This document shows positions 1 through 11,500 of a stretch of DNA of 64,000 nucleotides, piece by piece (position 1 is the stretch's first letter; each line of letters starts with the position of its first letter). The stretch is taken from contig NHNY01000006.1 in NCBI GenBank assembly GCA_002786065.1, positions 372,001 through 436,000 on the forward strand. The letters run 5' to 3'. This DNA comes from Microcyclospora pomicola (lineage: Eukaryota; Ascomycota; Dothideomycetes; Capnodiales). Under the pieces are notes generated by a model. The model searched no databases. It was given only the letters and a program-made list of their open reading frames with translations, and had not been told where the DNA came from. Position numbers and translations under genes: made by a program.

Positions 1-613
1 GAATTCTGGAGTCTGCATTGCTGGAGGGTGGATGTGTCCTATGAACATAAGCAGTAAAGTTCTCACTGTTCCATCACCGAATTAAATTAGCTAGGTACCT
101 ACCTTAAGCATCTTTGCCACGCCCAAGGCCAGGGATCTTCATGCCCTTTGGTTTACTCAACTATAGCACGACACTCGACTTTATGGACTAGTAGTCAGCG
201 AGGTTGGACCAGTCTCAGGAATGGGTACACTGGTACTAAAGATGCATCCGTTTGTACTAGGGTTGAGCATGTTGGCCTTATAGACGAACACGACCCCCAC
301 GATCATCCCTATGCGGGCCAACTTTCTGAACCAGGATCATCAATCGACTGGGATCCGGGTGGCATGGTTTCGATTCCATCCCAGTCGAAGGACGTCTATG
401 CATAGTTGCAATCCCACCAGAACAATGCAGCTGGATTGACAAACGCTGCAAAAGCTTTGGGGGGCCGATGATGCTATAGTCGTCTGCGCGGCTGGGCCTT
501 TCGCGGTCTCGAATGCCAACCTCAGCTCTGGAGCGGCCCACAGCGGCTTCTGCTTTCGATGACCGCGCATCCTCTGGGATATGAGATGCGCCATCCACTT
601 GCAACCCAGGGAC
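1..613. other. Upstream intergenic stretch, no gene seen
   Basis: Only short open frames in several registers are present, none with a recognisable domain, signal peptide or splice pattern. The right part probably holds the promoter and 5' leader of the histidine kinase gene that follows. The left edge of the window may cut a neighbouring gene, but nothing here identifies it. Confidence 0.5.
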
Positions 614-637
614 ATGCTAGACATCGAGAATGAGTGA
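614..637 (+). promoter_or_regulatory. Short upstream ORF in the leader of the histidine kinase gene
   Basis: An ATG at 614 opens a seven-codon frame (MLDIENE) that stops at 635-637, 36 bases before the ATG chosen for the kinase and in the same frame. If the transcript begins upstream of it, this uORF could lower translation of the kinase. That is inference: no transcription start is known, and an upstream exon cannot be excluded. Confidence 0.3.
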
Positions 638-673
638 TGCGACTTGTTTAGCAATCAGGCATCCCCAGCCGAC

Positions 674-3600
674 ATGAACATCTCTTCGACGAGAATCGTG
701 CCAACAGATGGCATTGATGCGCAGCAACCAGACTCATCCGACCTTCCCCCCCACTTAAAGGCATTGGGTAACTTTTTCGATACCGACGATCGACCTTCAG
801 CATTGGTGGGCAGGCCTTCGAAAGAGTGGCTGTACAAGAATGAGAGCTTGCAAGGTCTAGAACAGCAACCGGAAGAGCTCGATCTGTTGCTTGAGACACA
901 TTGGGAGCGATGGGAGAAGGAAAACGACAGAAAGAGCCACATAGACATCCTTGTGAATGGTCGGATCTGGAGATCAGTCGCATTGCTGGAGCGAAGCGCA
1001 TATTCTCTGGTATGCTTGCAGGTGACCAACCACGATGCGGCCCAGACAGCGTCGAAGTCTCGAGGCGGAGCATCGGTGAAATCGAGTCCGGAGTCGCTGT
1101 CGCATAGTGCGGAGCACGCTGAGACAGTCGAGCCTCCAAAATCACATCTTGATTGGACTCGGCATGCGATCCCTGGTATGAAGCCATGGATTGAATATAT
1201 TCGCGGCTTCGACTGGTCATCGACATCTCTTGGGCCGATGAATCAATGGTCAGAAATATTGCGAGCCTACGTTTACTTGATCATGATGAACCCGGTACCT
1301 CGTATACTGATATGGGGCGAACACTACACGTTCCTCTACAACGAGGCTGCGTCGATCCTTTTAGGTGCAAAACATCCGACAAGTCTGGGCCAACCCTCGA
1401 AGGATAGTTGGGGTGATATTATGGACGTGGTAGGCCCATTAATTGAAGGGGCGTACGCGGGTACACCTTCTCCTCAAGAACGAATGCCCATTGCACTCAC
1501 ACGCACACCAGGGTTCCTGGAGGAGACATACTGGACGTTCTGTATGCTCCCGGTCATCGACACAGATGGCAGCATCGTCGGATGCCTTGACGAACTGCAA
1601 GAAACGACCAATATAGTAACTAGCGGTCGTCGCCGTAAGGCAATATCGAACACCAGCGACTATCTGCCAAAAGCCAGCTCGTTGGAGGAGCTTTGGGAGC
1701 AATTTCTGGACAGCCTGGTGGACATGACGGAAGACATACCATATGCGCTTGTGTTCTCGACCACGGAAGATGATGCAAATGATGATTCGAATGACAGAAC
1801 ATCGCCAAATCTTCCAGCTGCCCGATGCAAACTGGAGGCCTCCTTAGGCTTAAATCTTGGCTCTACAGAACCTTGTAAAGCCTTCAGCTTGACAGATGAC
1901 CGAGACAAACATACGCTTGTCATGAAAGCTATCACTCAGGCCTGGAGTTCTGGCGAGCACTCTATCCTGCGTAATGGAGATGATGCCTTGCCAGGACCAT
2001 TTTCAAAAGCAGTGCCCGATCGGGGGTTCAACGATCCAATACAAAGCGCATTAATTGCACCGCTTCTTTACGCGAATTCGCCATCAGAAAAATTTGTGTT
2101 GGGTGTTTTGGTTATTGGATTAAATCCGCGTGTGCGATTCAACCAGGAATATTCCGTATACGTGCATGTGACCATTGACCTCCTCGCAAGAGCGGCCTCG
2201 CTCATCTCTCTTCCCGAAAATCAACGTCAAGCGCAGAGATTGGCCACGAATAGAAACACCGCCCTGACGCAACAACTCCAGCTGACTACCTTGAAGGCTG
2301 AAAGGAGTGAGGCCAAGTTCTCCCATATGGCTGCTTCGTCACCTGTGGGTATGTTCGTGTACGACCCACATGGCACACCGCTGTACGTCAATGACAGATA
2401 TCTGGACATCATCGGGAAAACACGCGAAGAGTCTGGTGAGGATTTAGTATCTGCAGCCTCGTGGGCTGCAACCATCCATGAGGATGACCTGGATCACTTC
2501 ACCAGCTCTTGGAGTCAACTTCTCGAATCACAAGCGCCAGTCACAATTGAGTACCGACTAAATCGACCGTTAGAGAACGGGATGGAATGTTGGCTATTGG
2601 CTAATGCTTTTCCCGAGTTCGGTCCTGACGGCAAGATAACTACCGTCATGGGGTGGCTTACGGACATTAGTCATAATAAATACGCCGAGAAACTTGCCTA
2701 CCAAAGATTGGAGGATGCATTGGAGAACAAACGGCAGACTGAGAACTTTCTGGACATGACGAGCCACGAGATGCGCAACCCGCTTTCAGCGATACTACAG
2801 TCAGCTGACTGGATTGTGTCGACCCTTGCGGCTCAGCAGAAGAGTTTGCCCGCGGGAATAACAAACGAGCTGATCGATGCTGCGGAGACGGTGATTTTAT
2901 GCGCACAGCATCAAAAGAGAATCGTGGACGACATTTTGACACTGTCCAAACTAGATGCTAGTCTGCTAATCATCTCGCCAGACCGCGTCAGGCCCCCGCT
3001 GCTTATATCCCAAGCTCTGAAGATGTACGAAGCTGAGATAATACGAGCGGGAATCACCACGACTCTGTGTGTTGAGCCAACATATACAGAACTAGATGTG
3101 GATTGTGTGCTTTTGGACTCGAGTCGTTTGTTGCAGGTGGTCATCAACTTGCTCACCAACGCGTATGTCATCTTCAGCTCGCGTTCTTTACTCAAAGCCT
3201 GGATGATGTGTGGGTACTGACGCTGAAACTAGTATCAAATTCACCAAGGGTGCCGAAACACGCAGAATCACCATCTTCCTCGGTGCCAGTGTCGAGAAGC
3301 CCACCGGTCGACACCATGCGGTCGACTTCATTCCTCCGCGCCACAATGACGCTACCCAATCTCCCCCTGGCGAAGGCGAAATTTATCTGCAGGTCGCCGT
3401 CCAAGATAGTGGTAAAGGATTAACCGACGAGGAGATGAAAGTCTTGTTCCAGCGCTTCTCGCAGGGCAATGCGGAAACTTACAAATCTCATGGAGGCAGC
3501 GGCTTGGGCTTGTTCATAAGTCGTGAGCTATGCGAACTTCAAGGTGGGCAAATTGGCGTTTCGAGTGGAGGTGGAAGGACCTCGTTCACCTTCTTCGTCA

Positions 3601-4306
3601 AAGCCAAAAGATACATGCCTGATGACGATACGATATCGAATGTGAGTATGTCGAACACGGGTACCTCTGTAAGCTCCGTTGCCAGCCGCAGGGGGAGTCT
3701 GGTGACACTTGGGGAAATGCGTCGCTCGAGTATAGCGCATGTACCAGTGAATGGCAGCCTCCGCGAGGTCGATGAGCTCGATACGCAATCTCGAATCTTT
3801 CCACAGGAGTACATTGAGCTGGTCACGAGTGCATTGCATGTACTCATAGTTGAAGATAACCTTGTCAGTGCAAGGACATCCCTGATTTGCGCATTTATAC
3901 TGACTCGCGACAGATCAACCAAAAGATCTTGGCGAAACAGCTCTCAAGCAATTCTAACATCAAGCAATGCTATGTTGCAAATCATGGGCTCGAGGCTCTC
4001 AGCTTCCTGGAAACTTCGGTCTATTGTGCTGCGCAGACTCCACTTTCAATCATTCTTCTGGACCTTGAAATGCCTACGATGGATGGTATGACCTGTATTC
4101 GTCATATCCGCGCCATGCAGGCAGATGGACGAATCGCAGGGCACGTGCCCGTCATCGCGGTCACAGCTAATGCGCGACCAGAGAAAATCTCTTCGGCGCT
4201 CGAGGCTGGGATGGATCAAGTCGTCACGAAGCCGTTTCGCATACCCGAGCTGGTTCCACAGATGGTAGCACTCGTCCGGGAGATTGCGTCAAGACACCCG
4301 ACTTGA
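674..4306 (+). CDS. Hybrid sensor histidine kinase (PAS-GAF-PAS-HisKA-HATPase-REC)
   Basis: Three exons: 674-3162, 3233-3863, 3914-4306, giving about 1170 residues. It should autophosphorylate on a histidine and pass the phosphate to its own receiver domain, at the top of a fungal phosphorelay. A PAS-like region (about 170-320), a GAF-like region (about 340-540) and a second PAS (about 545-670) precede the H-box SHEMRNP with His at 698. The N-box reads NLLTNAIKF only after removal of the 70-base first intron, which supports that splice. DSGKGL (about 887) and GGSGLGLF (about 918) are the ATP-lid motifs. The receiver has VEDN, phosphoacceptor Asp 1090 in LLDLEMP and Lys about 1146 in VTKPF; the 50-base second intron falls just after VEDN. 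All catalytic residues are present, so it looks active. The start is the first in-frame ATG after a stop at 635. No membrane segment was seen, so it is probably cytosolic. The signal sensed is unknown. Confidence 0.9.
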
Positions 4307-5195
4307 GATCGAGTGTCTCTGTCAAGCAGTAATCACCACTTGGTCAAGAAAACCAACAAGCCGTGCCGTTCATGGTTGTCCAGCATCTGCAAGCACATAC
4401 GCTCTTGGTATGATCAGCCATAGATTTATGGAACGACCGCGCACGCCGAGAGCTGGAACAGGGTCGCATACCTCGATACCGCTACTCCGGCCCTAGGAAT
4501 AGCAGCAAACGTCCTGAAACCAGTATTAAGGGCCAGTACACTAGTCTTGAGGCTGGATACATCAGTAAGAGTGTACGCCCATTGATGAGTTGCAGCTACG
4601 CAGATCTTGTTACACAGTGGTATTCACCATACCAGGCATGCTTCGAGATGCGCAGGTCCAGTCCTACCCTGTTGGAGCAGCAACGTGCTGAATATGAGGT
4701 GATGGTGCATGGCGTGACGGGATAGCCTGTGGTGCATATAACATGCCGTTCTGCTCTCAGGGCTAGACGATCATTGCTGCTTTGTTCACCGCATTGCGCT
4801 CGGATCATGGTGTACAGTGGGACGAGCGTGCATAAGAAAATTCAAGTAGCACATCGTGCTGCAATATTATGGCTCTCGTTCCCCCTCCTAGACATTGACA
4901 TGATGGTCCAAGGGTTCGCCCATAGCATAAAGCGGACAATGGATGAGACAGGAGGATGAAAGCAATCTATGTATTGTACTTCACAGACCAGTGATCGGAT
5001 AATGACTAGCAGACGAGCGATGAGGTCAGATCTTATCGATAGCAAAGTGAAATGTCTGGGCTGCTGTAGCTCTAAAGAACCTTTAGCGCGTTGTCGATCA
5101 TTTTTTGCTCAAAAGACTTCTCGTCGAATCCCATGCATTGAACCTGGTACACTCTACTGTTTTCTCTGCAACTTGCAGCACGAAAGCTCTTGGAG
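4307..5195. other. Intergenic region between kinase gene and URA2
   Basis: About 890 bases with only short, unrelated open frames. It should hold the 3' end of the kinase transcript and the promoter and leader of the pyrimidine gene. I see no clear TATA box or repeat. Confidence 0.5.
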
Positions 5196-8100
5196 ATGGC
5201 CGACCAAGAGATGGAGAGCATGATGGCTCTCGAAGTCAAGAGCGGCAACGACAGTGTCCGCTTCGCCGAAGGTCGCAGCTTTGGTGCCCACCGTAGCGTT
5301 GCTGGAGAGCTGGTCTTTCAGACTGGTATGGTAGGATACCCGGAGTCGATCACGGATCCTTCATACCGCGGTCAGATCCTGGTCATCACCTTCCCTCTCG
5401 TCGGCAACTACGGTGTGCCTTCACGTGAGGATCGAGACGCTATCCTCGAGGATCTACCTGCACACTTCGAAGCGGCCGAGATCCACATTGCAGGTTTGAT
5501 CGTGTCTTCCTACGCCGGCGAGGACTACTCCCATCATCTTGCTGTGTCCTCATTGGGAACATGGCTGAAAGAGCAGAACGTGCCTGCCATCTGCGGCGTG
5601 GACACCCGTGCGTTGACGAAGAGGATTCGAGAGAAGGGCAGCATGCTAGGCCGTCTTCTCATGCAGACGGGTACCAAACGCGTGATGGTCGACACCATAA
5701 GTGCGAGCGGAGCAGTGACGCCAAATGGCAGCTCGACCCCAGCAATTACGCCAGGGCCACAACATCCCGCGAACGGCAGTCTCACGGTCAACGGATCGAA
5801 TGGCGTGAATGGATACTTCAAAAGAGCGAAGGAGGTACCGGTGTTTGAGGAGATTGACTGGTACGATCCCAACACCAGGAATCTGGTTGCTGATGGTAAG
5901 CTTGCATCATTAGCCCGTTGTAGTCTTAGAACATCCTGTCTGATAATTCATGCTAGTGTCAACAAGCAAACCCAAGATTTACTCTCCAAGTGCGTCCAGT
6001 GCGTTAAAACACCCGTCTGGTCGACCTGTTCGCGTTCTTTGCGTTGATGTAGGACTCAAGTACAACCAGCTTCGTTGTCTCATTCGACGAGGTGTTGAGG
6101 TCGAAGTAGTGCCATGGGACTATGACTTCCCTAAGCTCGCCGGTAAAGAGTACGATGGGCTTTTCATATCGAACGGACCGGGTGATCCGGCGATGATGCA
6201 GAACACAATCAAGCACTTGCAGGCGGCCCTTGAGGAGGCTCGCACACCTATTTTTGGCATTTGTCTTGGCCATCAACTCCTCGCTCGCGCTGCTGGTGCC
6301 AACACGTTGAAAATGAAGTTTGGTAATCGTGGACACAACATTCCTTGCACAAACTTGCTCTCTGGAAAATGCTACATCACATCGCAAAACCACGGCTACG
6401 CTGTGGATGCAGAATCTCTTCCAGCAGAGTGGTCCGAGCTGTTCGTGAACGCGAACGATCACAGCAACGAAGGTATTCGTCACATCAACCGACCATACTT
6501 CAGTGTTCAGTTCCACCCCGAAAGCACACCTGGCCCAAAGGATACCGAATTCCTCTTCGATGTGTTCGTTCAATCGATCATGAACGTTCTTGCCGACCCC
6601 AAGAAGATGCAGAAGCCTGTGGTGTTCCCTGGCGGTGATGCTGCCGAGAATGCCGCTCGCAACCCCAGACTCCACCCAAAGAAAGTGCTTGTACTTGGAA
6701 GTGGTGGCCTCAGTATCGGTCAGGCGGGTGAATTCGACTATTCTGGAAGTCAAGCTATCAAGGCGTTGAAAGAAGAGGGCATCTACACGATCCTCATCAA
6801 CCCAAATATCGCCACCATTCAGACATCCAAGGGTCTCGCGGACAAGGTCTACTTCCTGCCGGTCAACGCCGAGTTCGTGCGAAAGGTTATCAAGCAAGAA
6901 CAGCCGGACGCCATCTACTGCACATTCGGAGGTCAAACAGCTCTAGCGGTCGGTATCGAACTTAAGGATGAGTTCGAGGAGCTCGGCGTGAAAGTTCTTG
7001 GTACGCCGATCAACACGATCATTACGACTGAAGATCGTGAGCTTTTCGCCCGAAGCATGGAGTCCATTGGCGAGAAATGTGCAAAATCTGCTTCGGCAAA
7101 CAATGTCACGGAGGCGCTCAATGCAGTTGAAGACATTGGCTACCCCGTCATCGTTCGTGCTGCATATGCACTTGGCGGTCTTGGCTCCGGTTTTGCTGAC
7201 AACAAAGAAGAGCTTGTCGAGCTGTGCAACAAAGCCTTCGCGGCCAGCCCTCAAGTGTTGATCGAGCGCAGTATGAAGGGTTGGAAGGAAGTTGAGTACG
7301 AAGTCGTCCGTGACGCCAATGACAACTGCATTACCGTGTGTAACATGGAGAACTTCGACCCTCTTGGCATCCATACTGGCGATTCGATAGTTGTGGCTCC
7401 TTCGCAGACTCTTTCCGACGAGGACTACAACATGCTTCGTACCACTGCCGTCAATGTCATCAGGCATCTAGGCGTGGTTGGTGAGTGCAACATCCAGTAC
7501 GCGCTTAACCCAGATAGCAGGGAATACTGCATCATCGAGGTCAACGCACGTCTCTCTAGATCCTCGGCTTTGGCTTCGAAGGCGACCGGATACCCCCTGG
7601 CTTTTGTTGCCGCCAAATTGGGTCTCAATATCCCGCTGAACGAGATCAAAAACTCAGTCACGAAAGTGACTTGTGCTTGTTTCGAACCCTCGCTAGATTA
7701 TGTGGTTGTGAAGATCCCGCGCTGGGACTTGAAGAAGTTCACTCGTGTATCCAATATCCTGGGGTCTTCCATGAAGAGTGTGGGTGAGGTGATGAGCATC
7801 GGCAGGACATTTGAAGAGGCGATTCAAAAAGCCATTCGATCGGTCGATCCAAGCAATCTAGGGTTTAACCAGACGCAGGCCTTAATGTCAATCGACATTG
7901 ATACAGAGCTTCAGACCCCCTCCGATCAGCGCATGTTTGCCCTCGCCAATGCGATGCATGCGGGCTACTCCGTTGATAAGGTCTGGCAACTCACCAAGAT
8001 CGACAAATGGTTCCTGACCCGACTGAAGAGTCTGAGCGACTTTGGCAAATCCATGACTTCGTACAGCGTCGACAGCATTCCCGATAAACTCTTCCGCCGC

Positions 8101-11077
8101 GCCAAGGAAATGGGCTTCTCCGACCGTCAGCTGGCTCTGTTCTGGGATAGCAACGAGCCTCACGTCCGTCGATCCAGATTGGAAGCGGGCATCATGCCCG
8201 TGGTCAAACAGATCGACACTGTGGCCGCCGAATTCCCGGCCTTCACAAACTACCTTTACCTGACTTACAATGGCACCGAGCACGACATCAGCTTCGAAGA
8301 CAAAGGCGTCATGGTCCTGGGCTCGGGTGTTTACCGCATCGGCTCGTCCGTCGAGTTCGATTGGTGTTCAGTGCGCGCGATCCGGACCCTGCGCGAGGAG
8401 GGATACAAAACAGTCATGGTCAAGTAAGTCTCCATCTCCATTGTCGTGTTTGTTTCACAGTACAGCGACTGTGCATGCACAGTCCGATGAGATGGTCCGC
8501 TGGCATCCGACCTTGTACTTTTTTCTTTCCTCTTACTCCTTCAAGATCTCATATTGTGTACTGACAATCCAAAGCTATAATCCAGAGACGATCAGCACAG
8601 ATTACGACGAGGCGGACAGACTGTATTTCGAGAACATTGCGTTGGAAACGGTTTTCGACATCTACCACCTCGAGCAATCTAGTGGTGTCCTGATTTCGAT
8701 GGGCGGCCAAACGCCGAACAACCTTGCTCTACCACTCTTCCGATCTGGCGTGAAGATCTTGGGAACATCGCCAGAGATGATTGACACGGCAGAGAACCGA
8801 TACAAATTCTCCCGTTTGCTCGACAGATTGGGTGTCGATCAACCACAGTGGAAAGAGCTGACCAGCATCGACGAGGCCAAAGGCTTCTGCAAAAAGGTGA
8901 AATACCCCGTGCTAGTACGACCCTCATACGTGCTGTCCGGTGCAGCTATGAACACTGTTTACTCCGAACACGATCTGGCAGCATATCTCGCGCAAGCTGT
9001 GGACGTCTCCAAGGATCATCCGGTCGTCATTACCAAGTACATTGAAAATGCCAAAGAGATCGAGATGGACGCAGTCGCTCGCAACGGCATCATGATTGGA
9101 CATTTCATCTCGGAACATGTAGAGAACGCTGGAGTGCATTCCGGAGATGCCACCCTCATCCTGCCGCCGCAAGATCTTGACGCCGAGACCGTGCGCAAGA
9201 TCGAGGACGCAACACGAAAGATCGGCGATGCGCTCAATGTTACTGGTCCATTCAACATCCAATTCATCGCCAAAGACAACGAGATCAAGGTCATCGAGTG
9301 CAACGTCCGCGCCTCTCGCTCTTTCCCGTTCGTGTCAAAGGTCATGGACTGCGATCTCATCGGGATGGCTACCAAGGCTATGGCAGGGATATCGGTTCGC
9401 GAGTATCCTCCTGTCTCCATCCCCGCAGACTACGTCGCTTGCAAAGTGCCGCAGTTCTCGTTTTCTCGTCTATCTGGAGCAGATCCAGTCATGGGCGTCG
9501 AGATGGCCTCTACGGGTGAGGTTGCTTGCTTTGGTCGCACCAAGTACGAGGCATACCTCAAAGGCTTGATCTCGACCGGTTTCAAACTACCGAAGAAGAA
9601 CATCCTGCTGTCCATCGGTTCGTTCAAGGACAAACTTGAGCTTCTCCCTTCGGTAGAGAAATTGCACAAGCTTGGATACAAACTGTACGCCACCGCGGGA
9701 ACAGCAGATTTCTTGGAAGAGAACGGTATCCCTGCACAATTTTTGGAAGCTCTACACGACGACAAGCAAAGACAGGAGTATTCCCTGACTCACGCACTCG
9801 CGAACAATCTGATTGACTTGTACATCAACCTGCCTTCAAGCAACAAGTTCAGACGGCCGGCCAGCTACATCAGCAAAGGCTACAGGACTCGTCGTATGGC
9901 CGTTGATTATCAGACACCACTGGTGACCAACGTCAAGATCGCGAAGATCTTGATCGAGGCCATCTCTCGCAATTACGACTTGAATATCAGCAAAGTCGAT
10001 TATCAAACCTTTGTGGAGGCACCGCTCGCACCCACGATCGTTCCACAGCCACCGACACAATCGCGCACGCTGACCGACCTGCTTAAGACCTCCAGCTTTA
10101 AGGGCAAAGATATCGTCTCAGTTAAGCAATTTTCAAAGGAAGACCTGCACTTGCTCTTCACCGTTGCTGCTGAGATGAAATTGGGAGTGGAGCGTGATGG
10201 TTGCTTGGACGTTCTCAAGGGTCGTGTGCTCTGCTTGATGTTCTTCGAGCCCTCGACTCGCACTTCGTCTTCCTTCGATACTGCTATGAAGCGCCTCGGC
10301 GGTCAGACCGTCATGATTAACGAGTCTCACTCTAGCACACGCAAGGGCGAATCGCTCGAAGACACCATTCGGACTCTGAACCAGTATGGCGATGCTATCG
10401 TTCTCCGACACCCGGACAATGATAGCGCTGACATCGCTGCCAAATATGCTGACCAGCCTATCATCAATGCCGGAAACGGCTCGCGCGAGCACCCAACTCA
10501 GGCCTTCCTCGACCTCTTCACCATTCGTGAAGAGCTCGGCACTGTAAATGGCCTCACCATCACCTTCACCGGTGATCTCAAATACGGCCGTACCGTACAC
10601 TCACTGTGCGAAGTCCTCCGACACTACAATGTGACCATCCAACTCGCCGCGCCAGCCGCACTCGCCCTTCCCACCAAGGTCCGCCAAGACCTTGAGGCTC
10701 GAGGTCAGCTTTCCATCGTCTCTGAGCGACTGACCCCAGAGATGGTCGCCAACACAGATGTTCTATACTGCACTCGCGTGCAGAAGGAGCGATTTGAAGA
10801 CCTGAGCTTGTACGAGGAGTTGAAGGACGATCTCGTGGTCAGCAGCAAGACCTTGAGGGATGCCAAGGCGAACATGATCGTCATGCACCCTCTGCCACGA
10901 AACATGGAACTGCACAAAGAAGTCGACGATGACCCGCGCGCGGCATACTTCAGACAGGTATGTTTTAGTATTCGCAATATCCCAAGCCGTAATCGCAACT
11001 TGCTAACCGTTCTCTTCTAGATGCGCTACGGCATGTTTGTTCGTATGGCCCTTTTGGCTTTGGTAATGCAGCCGTAG
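5196..11077 (+). CDS. URA2: Multifunctional carbamoyl-phosphate synthase / aspartate transcarbamylase, apparently without the DHOase-like domain
   Basis: Four exons: 5196-5895, 5957-8423, 8575-10957, 11021-11077, about 1868 residues. It catalyses the first two steps of UMP synthesis: carbamoyl phosphate from glutamine, then carbamoyl aspartate. The glutaminase part (about 1-395) has nucleophile Cys 336 in GICLGHQ and the VQFHPES motif. The synthetase halves begin near residue 470 and carry both ATP-grasp units. The MGS-like regulatory domain starts near 1398, and ATCase runs from about 1557 with [17 protein letters not shown] and HPLPR. The join between exons 2 and 3 restores [14 protein letters not shown], and the last exon restores the usual ATCase C-terminus. 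Yeast Ura2 has 2214 residues. Here the MGS domain passes into ATCase through only about 45 residues, so the catalytically dead DHOase-like domain of about 340 residues is missing. The A. nidulans name would be pyrABCN. Start: first [11 protein letters not shown]. Confidence 0.95.
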
Positions 11078-11500
11078 ACCGGGACAGGTAGACTACTCGC
11101 CGTATGCGGTTGTTCGATACGAAGAAGAAAAAGTGGTGGAAGAGGTGCTTGGTAGAGCATGGTTCTTTAAGCGATAGTTCTCAGCTGGCGTTCTTGTGGC
11201 GTTGTTTCCAGGATTGAGGGTCACCTTGTACGGTAGACCCGCACCAAAATTCAGCTGTTGGGATGATCATTGATATACCTATGAACGTCGTGTACCATTA
11301 TACATGGTGGTGGACGTTTCTACACAAAATTGAATGAAAGTCATGCCATGACTTACATTAATGCTCAATGGTATCATGTTCGACGGGAGGAATGCGACCC
11401 GTCGTACGTAAATGATCAATATACACTATTTAATACATCTGGTATGCTCCATCGGATATTTCACAGGTACAGTATAGCTCTAGCTGATCTACACCCCATA
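11078..11500. other. Tail-to-tail intergenic region
   Basis: About 420 bases between the stop of URA2 and the stop of the convergent minus-strand gene. It should carry both 3' untranslated regions. No coding potential was recognised. Confidence 0.5.
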
